This document shows, one piece after another, positions 8,317-15,858 of a DNA stretch of 33,984 bases. The notes beneath the pieces are model-generated. The model had not been told where the DNA came from, searched no databases, and saw nothing but the letters and a program-made list of their open reading frames with translations. Origin of the DNA: Bhargavaea sp. CC-171006 (GTDB taxonomy: Bacteria > Bacillota > Bacilli > Bacillales_A > Planococcaceae); NCBI RefSeq assembly GCF_009761675.1, contig NZ_QUZH01000010.1:1-33984 (forward strand), written 5' to 3'. The translations under genes and the position numbers were made by a program. Positions within the stretch are counted from its first letter, which is position 1, and each line of letters starts with the position of its first letter.

Positions 8317-8564
8317 GGCTCTGTGGCCCCCTTTTACGGACTGTTCCTTTCATTGTAACGAAAATACTGGCGAAACACACTTTTTTCGCAAGATACGGAG
8401 ACCCATATAATATTCCGGGTCGCGGATCAGGTGAGGAATCTGGGATCACCACTCTCGGCGTATAGACCGGAACCGCACATCTGCCCTTATTATCCCACAA
8501 AAATATCACTGCATCGCATTCCAAATGAAGGGATGCACATTTTTTTATAGCGGAGCCGACGCAC
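8317..8564. other. Intergenic region upstream of rsbR
   Basis: About 250 bp without a gene, between the ndoA terminator and rsbR. It must hold the promoter for rsbRSTU. The best -10 candidate on the minus strand is TACAAT (plus 8352-8357), but no convincing -35 lies 16-18 bp upstream. I see no sigma-B box pair here. Confidence 0.4.
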
Positions 8565-8598
8565 AAAAAACCGTCCGGCAATGCCGGACGGCGTTTTT
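8565..8598. terminator. Bidirectional intrinsic terminator after ndoA
   Basis: A nine-pair stem CCGTCCGGC / GCCGGACGG with a three-base loop (8571-8591) is flanked by AAAAAA on the left and TTTTTT (8593-8598) on the right. It can therefore stop transcription in either direction. It separates alr-mazEF from the sigB operon. Confidence 0.88.
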
Positions 8599-8610
8599 TG
8601 TGTATGTATA

Positions 8611-8961
8611 CTAAAATTTTACCAGTCCGAGGCTGATTTCAAGTGCCTCTTCCACCTGCCGCATCATTTCTTCATCCAAATGTGTAATCTTGTCAGAAAG
8701 GCGGGATTTGTCAATAGTCCGGACTTGCTCAAGCAAGACGACGGAGTTTTTGTCCAATCCGTACCGTGCCGCATCGATTTCCACATGGGTGGGCAGTTTG
8801 GCTTTCTGTATCTGGGCCGTGATGGCTGCGACAATTACTGTGGGGCTGAACCGATTACCGATATCGTTCTGAATAACCAGGACGGGTCTTTTCCCGCCCT
8901 GTTCAGAACCTTTCACCGGCGACAGATCTGCAAAGAAAATGTCCCCGCGTTTTATGGCCAA
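8611..8961 (-). CDS. ndoA: NdoA/MazF endoribonuclease toxin
   Basis: Sequence-specific endoribonuclease toxin of the MazEF family, 116 residues and collinear with B. subtilis EndoA/NdoA. That protein cleaves mRNA at UACAU. The catalytic residues R25 (GGKRPVLV) and T48 (AAITAQ) are present. The start codon is TTG at 8961, with GGAGG 8 nt upstream; the ATG in between is out of frame. It follows the antitoxin gene closely and is neutralised by it. Confidence 0.95.
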   Translation of the reverse strand: MAIKRGDIFFADLSPVKGSEQGGKRPVLVIQNDIGNRFSPTVIVAAITAQIQKAKLPTHVEIDAARYGLDKNSVVLLEQVRTIDKSRLSDKITHLDEEMMRQVEEALEISLGLVKF

Positions 8962-8976
8962 AATCTCATCCTCCGA

Positions 8977-9243
8977 TTACGAGTTGCGCCACGCGTGCTC
9001 CGCTTCGTATTCCGCGTACAAACATTCGGAAGCGATCGAAAGATTGATCTGCGACATCTCCACGTAGCCTTTGACGATGGCTTCCCGTATAAGATTTGGT
9101 TGTTCTCTCCGTGTCTTCCGGGTCGTCGTCAGATAGACATACCCATCCTGTTCCGCTCGGTCGTAAGCGACGGAATCCCCGTCACACTGAAGCATCCTCT
9201 TCGGGATCTTCACCACGACTTTTTTTGTCTCTTTCTCTGCCAC
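8977..9243 (-). CDS. ndoAI: NdoAI/MazE antitoxin, probable 3' frameshift
   Basis: Ribbon-helix-helix antitoxin that binds NdoA and the operon DNA. An N-terminal strand KVVVKIPKR is followed by a C-terminal toxin-binding part, KGYVEMSQINLSIASECLYAEYEAE, split here as KGYVEMSQINL and SIASECLYAEYEAE. It resembles B. subtilis EndoAI. I start at GTG 9243 (88 residues) because GGAGG lies 8 nt upstream, whereas ATG 9267 has no ribosome site. The protein ends EHAW-RNS, but the next frame reads LVIGG-stop (stop at 8966-8968). That matches the conserved tail (R)LVSGG of the family, so a one-base deletion near 8983-8988 seems to have replaced the native C-terminus. Confidence 0.88.
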   Translation of the reverse strand: MAEKETKKVVVKIPKRMLQCDGDSVAYDRAEQDGYVYLTTTRKTRREQPNLIREAIVKGYVEMSQINLSIASECLYAEYEAEHAWRNS

Positions 9244-9285
9244 AGCAAACACCTCCGACGCAGCCATTCAACAAATTTCTATCCC

Positions 9286-9314
9286 ATCATACCATCGGAC
9301 AGACCTGTTGAAAA
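9286..9314 (-). promoter_or_regulatory. Probable promoter of ndoAI-ndoA
   Basis: On the minus strand TTTTCA (9309-9314) and TATGAT (9286-9291) are 17 bp apart, with a TGG extension directly before the -10. Transcription would start near 9279, 36 nt before the GTG start of ndoAI. This would let the toxin-antitoxin pair be expressed separately from alr. Confidence 0.55.
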
Positions 9315-9392
9315 GACACGTTCGGAAAGAATGTGACAAAATCCCGGCCATAACCGGCATTACCTGTCGGATATTGTCGGGCCGTGTTGGGG

Positions 9393-10526
9393 TTAGTATT
9401 CCCCGCGTCCCTGCAAATAAACTCTCGGAATCCTCTTTGACAGGGTGACCACCACCTCGTAGGGGATCGTACCGAGACGCTCCGCCCATTCATCCGGCCG
9501 GATCTCTTCCCCACCCTGTTTTCCGAGGAGGACAACCGGCTCACCCGGTGCCATCTCACGCGGAAGCCGGACCATGCACTGATCCATGCAGATTCGGCCG
9601 ACCACCGGGCAGCGGCGCCCGCCGATCAACACATCCTGCCCGCCGAGGCCCCGCAGAAACCCGTCTGCATAGCCGATCGGGAGCGTTCCGATCCACTCAT
9701 CTCCCGAAGCCCGGTAGGTTGCCCCGTAGCTGACGGTGTCCCCCCGGCCGAGACGCTTCACATGGACGAGTTCAGTCGAGAGTGCCAAGGCAGGACTGAG
9801 CAGGAATGGCAGGTGTTCCCTGACAAAACCGGACGGGGCGATGCCGTACATCGAGATGCCGAGGCGGACTGCATCAAACTTGCACTCCGGATGCATGAAT
9901 GTTGCAGCGCTGTTGGATGCGTGCACAAGGCGCGGCCGTTCGGGGAGAAGCGCGACGGCTTCCCGGAATCCTGACGCCTGCTTTCTCCAGACTTCATTGT
10001 CCGGCTCGTCTGCCGTCGCGAAATGGGTAAAGACGCCGTCAACCATAATTTTCGCAGCCTTGGCTTTCCTGTACATCTTAAGAAGATCTTCCCCGCTTCG
10101 GACGCCGAGACGCCCCATTCCGGTGTCGACCTTCAGGTGTACCCGGAGAGGGCGGGCGAAATCAGGCGCGTCGGCGGCGACTTTCTCCATCCAGGCCGGT
10201 GAGTCCGCAGTGATGATGATGTCCTTTTCCGCCGCGGCACGCGCGAACGGAACAGGGGAGGCGCCCAAAAGCAGAATGTCCGCTTTCAGGCCCGCCTCCC
10301 TGAGTTCCACCGCTTCTTCCGGAGTGGCGACCGCGAGCATCAGTGCCCCCGCTTCAAGCGCTGCCTCCGCGACCCGGACCGCACCGTGCCCGTAGCCGTC
10401 GGCCTTGACAACAGCGATCACGCCGGTGCCCGGACCGGTCAGGAGCGCCGTGTTGCGCACGTTTTCCCGGATCGCCTCCAGATCGATTGCCGCCACTGTC
10501 GGCCGTCCCCATTGCATTTGTTCCAT
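9393..10526 (-). CDS. alr: Alanine racemase
   Basis: PLP-dependent interconversion of L- and D-alanine, providing D-alanine for peptidoglycan. The enzyme has 377 residues, a full-length Alr. The PLP lysine is K41 in VVKADGYGHG, and the catalytic tyrosine of the second base is Y267 in DTVSYGATY. CMDQCMV lies in the C-terminal beta domain. Start ATG 10526 has AAGGGAG about 9 nt upstream. It lies between the lipoprotein gene and the toxin-antitoxin pair as in B. subtilis. D-alanine made here would feed ddl and murF, encoded 10 kb to the right. Confidence 0.97.
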   Translation of the reverse strand: MEQMQWGRPTVAAIDLEAIRENVRNTALLTGPGTGVIAVVKADGYGHGAVRVAEAALEAGALMLAVATPEEAVELREAGLKADILLLGASPVPFARAAAEKDIIITADSPAWMEKVAADAPDFARPLRVHLKVDTGMGRLGVRSGEDLLKMYRKAKAAKIMVDGVFTHFATADEPDNEVWRKQASGFREAVALLPERPRLVHASNSAATFMHPECKFDAVRLGISMYGIAPSGFVREHLPFLLSPALALSTELVHVKRLGRGDTVSYGATYRASGDEWIGTLPIGYADGFLRGLGGQDVLIGGRRCPVVGRICMDQCMVRLPREMAPGEPVVLLGKQGGEEIRPDEWAERLGTIPYEVVVTLSKRIPRVYLQGRGEY

Positions 10527-10613
10527 TTCCCCGTTCTCCCTTCCGAATTGCCGGATATCTCTTGATGTGTTTCATTATCCGCCCGGAGGGAGAATGCAGT
10601 CAATACTCCAAGG

Positions 10614-11768
10614 TCACTTCTGTTCCACTTCGATCATCGACGTCGCGACTTCAACCATCTCTTCCCGTGTCAGGGCGTTCGAGGCGAGGAAGTAAGACAC
10701 GCCGCCCTGTTCCCAGCTGACCGAGTTGTCGGTGATTGCGCCTATTGTGAAGCCGAGGTGCGCCGGATCCCCTTCCGCGAATACGGGAACTAGGGCTTCC
10801 TGAGGGGCCTTCGCATGCTGCTGGACGATGACGAATTCCTTCTCGCCGCCGTATGTCAGATAAACCCGCTTATCTTCACCGTTGCCGACAACTTCTTCTT
10901 CCAGCAGGTCGACGCCTTCCCATTTCAAGAGCGGATAGGATGTGCGGAACTCCTCACCATCCAATTCGGCACCCGCTTCTTCATCTCCTTCTTCCTTGCC
11001 TTCATCGTTGACGTTGCCTTCTTCATCAGACACGCCGTCCTGATCATCTGTGGTGCCTTCCTGGTCTTCGCCTTCCGTTGCTTCATCCGCTGCATCGGTG
11101 TCATCCGCGGATCCTTCCGCGCCTTCCGGTGCCTTCGAATGCTTTTCCACCGCATAGTCGCCGGCACCGCGCTCCGTGCCGAGGGAAATTTTCTCGAATG
11201 TGATCTTCATCTGTTCTTCTTTGTTTTCATTCAGCACCGACACTTTCACTGGCAGGAGCGACTTTTTGTCGATGTGGATCCGCTGATAAGGAAGCATTTT
11301 ACGATGATTGTTCCGTGTAGCTGTTTCAAAGATGTATTCCTTGTCTTCTTCCTTCATCACCGCATCCTTGTCCGCCCTGATGTCTTCCGCAAGCGCACCG
11401 ATCAGATAAGCCTGGCTGTTTTTCTCCGGCCAGTCGCTCTGGAACTTGTACGTCTTGCCGATTGAAGGCGTGACGACAAATACCCCGTCCTTGTTGCGGA
11501 GGATCATCTGGGACTCCTTGGAGCCCTGCTGGGCCACATTGACCCGGTAGTAGTCCGGCTTCGTATGCCACACTTCCACGTCGTACAGCCTTGGCTCATC
11601 GCCGGTCTTGATCTCCATGACGGCTGTGAGCTCATAGCCTTTTGCATCCGTCCATTTTCCGCTCAGCTTTTTCATGACGTCTTCCTTCGACTGTGACCCG
11701 CATGCTGCAAGCATCAAAGCGAGCACGATGAGCATTCCTGCGAATATCCGGCTCCGCAATTCCTTCAC
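10614..11768 (-). CDS. YdcC-like outer-leaflet lipoprotein with acidic linker
   Basis: A signal peptide with lipobox LAAC (lipidated C23) is followed by a LolA/LppX-like region (about 35-205) with phrases such as MEIKTGDEPRLYDVEVWH. A low-complexity Asp/Glu/Gly-rich segment follows at residues 213-273. A C-terminal domain of about 110 residues contains DNSVSWEQGGVSYFLAS. Position and domains match B. subtilis YdcC, whose biochemical role is not known to me. The acidic insert between the two domains is unusual. The start is GTG at 11768. An in-frame TTG at 11759 has the better-spaced AAAGGGTGA site and may be the true start. Confidence 0.85.
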   Translation of the reverse strand: MKELRSRIFAGMLIVLALMLAACGSQSKEDVMKKLSGKWTDAKGYELTAVMEIKTGDEPRLYDVEVWHTKPDYYRVNVAQQGSKESQMILRNKDGVFVVTPSIGKTYKFQSDWPEKNSQAYLIGALAEDIRADKDAVMKEEDKEYIFETATRNNHRKMLPYQRIHIDKKSLLPVKVSVLNENKEEQMKITFEKISLGTERGAGDYAVEKHSKAPEGAEGSADDTDAADEATEGEDQEGTTDDQDGVSDEEGNVNDEGKEEGDEEAGAELDGEEFRTSYPLLKWEGVDLLEEEVVGNGEDKRVYLTYGGEKEFVIVQQHAKAPQEALVPVFAEGDPAHLGFTIGAITDNSVSWEQGGVSYFLASNALTREEMVEVATSMIEVEQK

Positions 11769-11817
11769 CCTTTCTCATTTCGCTCCTGTGGAACATCCTA
11801 TGAGAGAGGGAACGGGT

Positions 11818-12192
11818 TTATTCGGACAGGGCTGCCGGGAATCCGGTCAGAATGACCTGGGCAGCGGCGTATTCACGCGTATGGGTGATCGACACAAATC
11901 CGTCAGCCGGCTCTCCCCTGAAGTAAAGTAACGGTTTTCCTTTTTCGTCCGGCAACACGCTGATGTCGCCGAATGCACACGCGCCGCCGATTCCGGTGCC
12001 GAGCGCTTTTGCGAACGCCTCCTTGGCGGCAAACCGGCCGGCAAGGTATTCGGTCCGCCTGGCAGTGCCAAGCTGTTCATATCTCTCCAATTCATCTTTG
12101 TTCAGGATCCTTCTTCTGAAGCGGTCGCTGCGGCTGTCCGCCTGCCGGATCCTTTCCATCTCCACGATATCCAGCCCGATTCCGGTGATCAT
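11818..12192 (-). CDS. acpS: Holo-[acyl-carrier-protein] synthase
   Basis: Transfers 4'-phosphopantetheine from CoA to acyl carrier protein for fatty acid synthesis. With the start at ATG 12192 it has 124 residues, the family's usual size. The magnesium-binding D8 (GIGLDIVE) and E58 (RFAAKEAF) are present, and SITHTREYAAAQV closes the fold. AGGG lies 8 nt before ATG 12192; an upstream TTG at 12222 would add ten residues without family support. It is transcribed away from the rhomboid gene and leads into the lipoprotein-alr genes. Confidence 0.96.
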   Translation of the reverse strand: MITGIGLDIVEMERIRQADSRSDRFRRRILNKDELERYEQLGTARRTEYLAGRFAAKEAFAKALGTGIGGACAFGDISVLPDEKGKPLLYFRGEPADGFVSITHTREYAAAQVILTGFPAALSE

Positions 12193-12260
12193 CCGTATTC
12201 CCTGCTTTCTGGACCGCGACAAACGCGGTATACTGTTCTTATGTAAATTGAGGTGAAACC

Positions 12261-12872
12261 ATGTTTATCAGAAGAGAAAGCTTCTCCGAGTACATCCGGT
12301 TCTATCCGGTCGTCTCGGCGCTGATCGCGGTCAACGTGATCATCTACATCCTGACCATCCTTCCGGGCATCGGTGACCTGATCATGTTTTATGGCATGGG
12401 CATCAACCGGCTGATAGCGGACGGTGACTGGTGGCGATTTATCACACCGATGTTCCTGCACGCAGGCTTCATGCATGTCCTGTTCAACATGTTCGCCCTA
12501 TTCCTGTTCGGTCCCGAACTTGAACGTCTCGCCGGCAAGGTACGGTTCCTGAACCTGTTTTTCCTGGCCGGCCTGTTCGGCAATGTAGCATCCTATTTCC
12601 TGCATGACGCCTCCTACGCCTACGTGGGTGCAAGCGGCGCCATCTACGGGATATTCGGCGCATTCGGCGCGTTTGTTTACCATACAAAAGGCGCATTCCC
12701 GCAGATCCGCCAGATTATCCTGCCGATCATCGTCATCAGCGTGATCATGACATTCCTGACACCGAACATCAACATCACCGCCCACCTGACGGGCCTGGCC
12801 GTCGGCTTTATCATCGGCCTCAGCTACTTCTCCCCGAAGAATATCACAAGCTGGCGCAAGAAGCGCCGCTGA
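12261..12872 (+). CDS. Rhomboid family intramembrane serine protease (YdcA-like)
   Basis: Membrane protease of 203 residues with about six hydrophobic segments. The catalytic dyad is S125 in GASGAIYG and H175 in NITAHLTG. N76 in HVLFNMFAL matches the oxyanion residue, and WWRFITPMFLHAG is the conserved rhomboid stretch. It corresponds to ydcA next to acpS in B. subtilis; its substrate is unknown. AGGTG lies about 7 nt before ATG 12261, and a TATACT -10-like box is present at 12229-12234. It is transcribed divergently from acpS. Confidence 0.93.
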   Translation: MFIRRESFSEYIRFYPVVSALIAVNVIIYILTILPGIGDLIMFYGMGINRLIADGDWWRFITPMFLHAGFMHVLFNMFALFLFGPELERLAGKVRFLNLFFLAGLFGNVASYFLHDASYAYVGASGAIYGIFGAFGAFVYHTKGAFPQIRQIILPIIVISVIMTFLTPNINITAHLTGLAVGFIIGLSYFSPKNITSWRKKRR

Positions 12873-12883
12873 AGTGACTTTGT

Positions 12884-12907
12884 CCCGCTTCCGCGGGGCT
12901 TTTTTTC
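12884..12907 (+). terminator. Intrinsic terminator of rhomboid gene
   Basis: CCCGC/GCGGG stem with the four-base loop TTCC (12884-12897), then GCTTTTTTT. It begins 11 nt after the stop codon. Confidence 0.82.
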
Positions 12908-12989
12908 TTGCAGCCGTTTCCTGCTCGTTCCGGTTGCCGAGCCCGCTCCCGTGTGTCAATCCCTCCCCAGAAAAATCTGAAACTTTCCA

Positions 12990-13017
12990 TTGACATTGCC
13001 GGCGGCTTTGCTATACT
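12990..13017 (+). promoter_or_regulatory. Sigma-A promoter of the S-box leader
   Basis: Perfect -35 TTGACA (12990-12995) and -10 TATACT (13012-13017) with a 16-bp spacer. The start near 13024 gives a leader of about 300 nt before the FMN reductase gene. Confidence 0.82.
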
Positions 13018-13047
13018 GTTCATCAAGCTGAAAAATTCATAATGTTG

Positions 13048-13161
13048 TTTCTTATCAAGAGAGGTGGAGGGACTTGGCCCTGCGAAGCCTCAGCAACCAG
13101 CAAACTGCGGTTTGTATGGTGCTAACTCCGGAAGGACAGATCTGTCCTGAAGATGAGAAAA
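13048..13161 (+). promoter_or_regulatory. SAM-I (S-box) riboswitch aptamer
   Basis: The highly conserved S-box sequence is present in order: CTTATCAAGAGAGGTGG, GGGACTTGGCCCTGCGAAGC, CTCAGCAACC, GGTGCTAACTCC and GATGAG. The P1 helix is formed by GTTTCTTATC and GATGAGAAAAC. SAM binding should stabilise P1 and permit the terminator at 13196-13236. In low SAM the 3' P1 strand can instead pair with the terminator's 5' arm (UCUUCUCUCAUUC region). It controls the reductase and monooxygenase genes that follow, so they should be on when sulfur is scarce. Confidence 0.95.
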
Positions 13162-13195
13162 CAGTCAGGCATCTAGGCGCATATGCGCTGCGGTC

Positions 13196-13236
13196 AGGCT
13201 CTTCTCTCATTCTTTCCATGGGAGAAGAGCCTTTTT
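13196..13236 (+). terminator. Riboswitch-controlled terminator
   Basis: An eleven-pair stem AGGCTCTTCTC / GAGAAGAGCCT (13196-13206 with 13222-13232) is followed by TTTT. It sits 35 nt after the aptamer and about 90 nt before the first gene, the standard layout of an S-box transcriptional off-switch. Confidence 0.93.
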
Positions 13237-13327
13237 CCATTCCTCATCCTTTCCGGAACTTTTTCAGCGAAACATCTTCCCCACTCTCTGTTTCATCGAC
13301 TGATTTGTAAAAGAAAGGATGATCAAT

Positions 13328-13873
13328 ATGTCAGAAATCGTCATCATCTCAGGCAGCCCGAATGCCGCCTCCCGATCGGAAAGTGTGCTCGGCTACATCG
13401 GCGGGCTGCTCGAAGACAGACACTTTACCGTTTCCCATCTGAGTGTACGCGATATCCCCGCTGAAGTGCTTTTTTCAGCCGACTTCAGCCATCCATCCGT
13501 GAAGGACGCCGCCAACAGAATTCGGGACGCGAAGGGGATCGTCATCGGCTCCCCCGTCTACAAGGCATCGTATTCCGGCGTCCTGAAAGCCTTCATCGAC
13601 CTCCTGCCGCAGGACGTACTGGAAGCGACTCCCGTACTGCCGCTCATGACAGGCGGCAGCCCGGGGCACCTGCTCGCTCTGGACTACGCGCTGAAGCCGC
13701 TCCTCTCCACGCTGAAGGGCCATGCCCTCAAGGGGATCTACCTGACCGACGATGTGATCGACAAGCAACTGGACATTCCGGTTCTTGATGGGGACTGTCT
13801 TGGAAGACTTGAGAAGCAGACCGCCTACTTTGCGGAGCTTGTCCGGAAGCAATACAGCCAAACCCATGCCTGA
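13328..13873 (+). CDS. SsuE-like NAD(P)H-dependent FMN reductase
   Basis: Flavodoxin-fold reductase that supplies reduced FMN to a partner monooxygenase. GSPNAASRSESVL is the N-terminal phosphate-binding loop. GSPVYKASYSGVLKAFIDLL and TGGSPGHLLALDYALKPLL (each a hallmark of SsuE) follow. ATG 13328 is chosen because AAAGG lies 9 nt upstream; the in-frame ATG at 13319 touches that site. The product has 181 residues. The SAM-I riboswitch and the neighbouring two-component monooxygenase indicate a role in releasing sulfur from organic compounds; the exact substrate cannot be read from the sequence. Confidence 0.92.
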   Translation: MSEIVIISGSPNAASRSESVLGYIGGLLEDRHFTVSHLSVRDIPAEVLFSADFSHPSVKDAANRIRDAKGIVIGSPVYKASYSGVLKAFIDLLPQDVLEATPVLPLMTGGSPGHLLALDYALKPLLSTLKGHALKGIYLTDDVIDKQLDIPVLDGDCLGRLEKQTAYFAELVRKQYSQTHA

Positions 13874-13899
13874 GCAGCAGGAATGAAAGGATGAGGACC

Positions 13900-15279
13900 A
13901 TGCCGAAAAAAAGAATTTACTTGAACGCTTTTGAGATGAACACTCCCGGCCACCAGTCTCCCGGCCTGTGGGCGCATCCGGACGACCAGTCCCACCGATA
14001 CAAGGACAGCGACTATTGGATCGAACTGGCCCGCATCCTGGAAGAGGCCCGCTTTGACGCCGTGTTCCTCGCGGACGTGCTTGGAACGTACGATGTCTAT
14101 GGGGGAACCCGGGATGCGGCCGTACGCCAGGGCGCGCAGTCGCCGGTCAACGACCCCACCCTTGTCGTGCCCCTCATGGCCGCCGTTACGAACCACCTCG
14201 GATTCGGAGTCACCGCATCCGTCAGCCATGAGCATCCGTATACATTCGCCCGCCGTATCTCGACGCTCGATCACCTGACAAAGGGGCGCGTCGGATGGAA
14301 CATTGTCACATCCTATCTCAAGAGTGCTGCGCTGAATATGGGACTGGACGGACAGGTTTCCCACGACGAGCGCTACGATATCGCGGAAGAATACCTGGAA
14401 GTGTGCTACAAACTGTGGGAAAGCAGCTGGGAAGACGATGCCGTGAAAGTCGACAAGGTGAACCGGGTATATTCGGAGCCTTCCAAAGTCCACGATATCG
14501 GCCATGACGGCAAATACTTCAAGGTGCCGGGCGCCCATCTGTCGGAACCGTCCCCTCAGCGGACGCCGGTGCTGTTCCAGGCCGGCGCATCATCAAAAGG
14601 CCGTGCATTCGCAGGAAGGCACACCGAGCTCGCCTTTATCGGGGCACCAACGAAAAACGCAGCCAAACAAACTGTCACACGGCTCCGGGAAGCGGCAGCG
14701 GATGCCGGTCGCAACCCGGAGGAAATCAAGATCCTGACCCTCATCACGCCGGTGATCGGCCGGACCGAGGAAGAAGCCCTGGCGAAGTTTGAAGAGTACC
14801 AGTCCTACATCTCCGACGAAGGGGCACTTGCCCTGTTCGGCGGCTGGACGGGTGTCGACCTGTCAGGGGCGGATCTCGATGCCGGAGTCGAATACGTCGA
14901 GAATGACGCCATCCGCTCCACGCTCGAGACCTTCACAAAAATCGATCCGGAACGCCACTGGACGATCCGCGAGATCATCAAGTCGGTCGGCGTCGGAGGC
15001 ATGGGCACCGCTGTAGTGGGCACACCGGAACAAGTCGCGGATGAGCTTGAGGCGTGGGTTGATGAGACCGGTGTCGACGGTTTCAACATCGCCTATGCCC
15101 TTGCCCACAAGACCTTCAGGGAATTCGGCGAATCGGTCATCCCGATCCTTCAGGAACGCGGCCGTGTTCCGAAAGGTTACGAAGGCACCTCTCTTCGGGA
15201 CAACCTGTTCGGCAGCGGCGATAGGCTGCCCGACCATCATCCCGGCAAACAGCACAGCCTGAAGCCGGAAACCGTATGA
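13900..15279 (+). CDS. FMN-dependent monooxygenase, NtaA/SnaA/DszA family
   Basis: Luciferase-like (LLM class) two-component flavin monooxygenase of 459 residues from ATG 13900 (AAAGG 9 nt upstream; ATG 13891 is too close to it). Family features include the N-terminal YLNAFEMNTPGHQSPGLWAH, VGWNIVTS in the middle, PQRTPVLFQAGASSKGRAFA and the C-terminal GVDGFNIAYA. Members attack sulfonates, dibenzothiophene sulfone, nitrilotriacetate or S-modified cysteines. The S-box and the SsuE-like partner 26 nt upstream favour an organosulfur substrate. It ends at a bidirectional terminator. Confidence 0.92.
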   Translation: MPKKRIYLNAFEMNTPGHQSPGLWAHPDDQSHRYKDSDYWIELARILEEARFDAVFLADVLGTYDVYGGTRDAAVRQGAQSPVNDPTLVVPLMAAVTNHLGFGVTASVSHEHPYTFARRISTLDHLTKGRVGWNIVTSYLKSAALNMGLDGQVSHDERYDIAEEYLEVCYKLWESSWEDDAVKVDKVNRVYSEPSKVHDIGHDGKYFKVPGAHLSEPSPQRTPVLFQAGASSKGRAFAGRHTELAFIGAPTKNAAKQTVTRLREAAADAGRNPEEIKILTLITPVIGRTEEEALAKFEEYQSYISDEGALALFGGWTGVDLSGADLDAGVEYVENDAIRSTLETFTKIDPERHWTIREIIKSVGVGGMGTAVVGTPEQVADELEAWVDETGVDGFNIAYALAHKTFREFGESVIPILQERGRVPKGYEGTSLRDNLFGSGDRLPDHHPGKQHSLKPETV

Positions 15280-15285
15280 ATCGAG

Positions 15286-15320
15286 CAAAGCCCCGAACCG
15301 TATCCGGCTCGGGGCTTTTT
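15286..15320. terminator. Bidirectional terminator between monooxygenase and DinB genes
   Basis: A nine-pair stem AAGCCCCGA / TCGGGGCTT (15288-15296 with 15309-15317) is followed by TTTTT on the plus strand, with AA before it. It stops the monooxygenase transcript and lies just beyond the convergent DinB-family stop codon. Confidence 0.85.
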
Positions 15321-15323
15321 CCT

Positions 15324-15800
15324 TCACTCGGCAGCACGGATCAATTTCCGCATCTGCCTGATTGTCTCCAGATGGAGGGCTTCATGATAAAAAGAGAACA
15401 GCAATGTCTCGCCGGCCATGCGAAACGTGAGGCCCATCCGGTTTGTGAACGGTTCAGGAAGCGGATCATCCAATCTGCCTGCCCGCAGCTTGTGCAACCG
15501 CTCCGTCTGCGCATCCAGTGCCTCACGGATCTCGATGAGCGTAGGGGGATTGCCGTTCCAATCAGCCGGCTTTGTACCCGCTGCAAAATAAGTCCTGTAT
15601 TCCTCCGGAAGTTCCATTTCCTCGCCTGCCACTTCCAGGGCGAGCCGCTCCTGGATAAACAAGATATGTCCAAAATTCCAATGGATGTTGTTCCGGTAAC
15701 CGTCGGGGACGACTCCTGTGATTTCCTCCGGTGTATCGTCCAGGCATTTCAGCGTCAGTTCGCGAACCGTCTGCATATGGCGGAATATCAGCTCTTCCAA
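15324..15800 (-). CDS. DinB-family (DfsB-like) putative metal-dependent protein
   Basis: Four-helix-bundle protein of the DinB/YfiT superfamily. From TTG 15800 it has 158 residues, the usual size. Family metal-ligand histidines are placed as NFGHI (N-terminal third) and FYHEALHLETIRQM near the C-terminus. TTG 15800 is chosen because ACAGGAGGGG lies 7 nt upstream; the longer open frame to 15926 crosses the ydbT terminator and part of ydbT. Bacterial members include bacillithiol transferases and enzymes of unknown substrate, so function is left open. It is transcribed towards the sulfur genes and separated from them by a shared terminator. Confidence 0.82.
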   Translation of the reverse strand: MEELIFRHMQTVRELTLKCLDDTPEEITGVVPDGYRNNIHWNFGHILFIQERLALEVAGEEMELPEEYRTYFAAGTKPADWNGNPPTLIEIREALDAQTERLHKLRAGRLDDPLPEPFTNRMGLTFRMAGETLLFSFYHEALHLETIRQMRKLIRAAE

Positions 15801-15817
15801 CCCGACCCCTCCTGTCA

Positions 15818-15846
15818 GAAAAGGGCCTCCCGGATCAGGGAGGCCC
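15818..15846 (-). terminator. Intrinsic terminator after ydbT
   Basis: A nine-pair stem GGGCCTCCC / GGGAGGCCC (15823-15846) with a six-base loop is followed on the minus strand by TTTTC. It stops the ydbS-ydbT transcript 12 nt after the stop codon. Confidence 0.8.
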
Positions 15847-15858
15847 GTCTGTTTGAAC

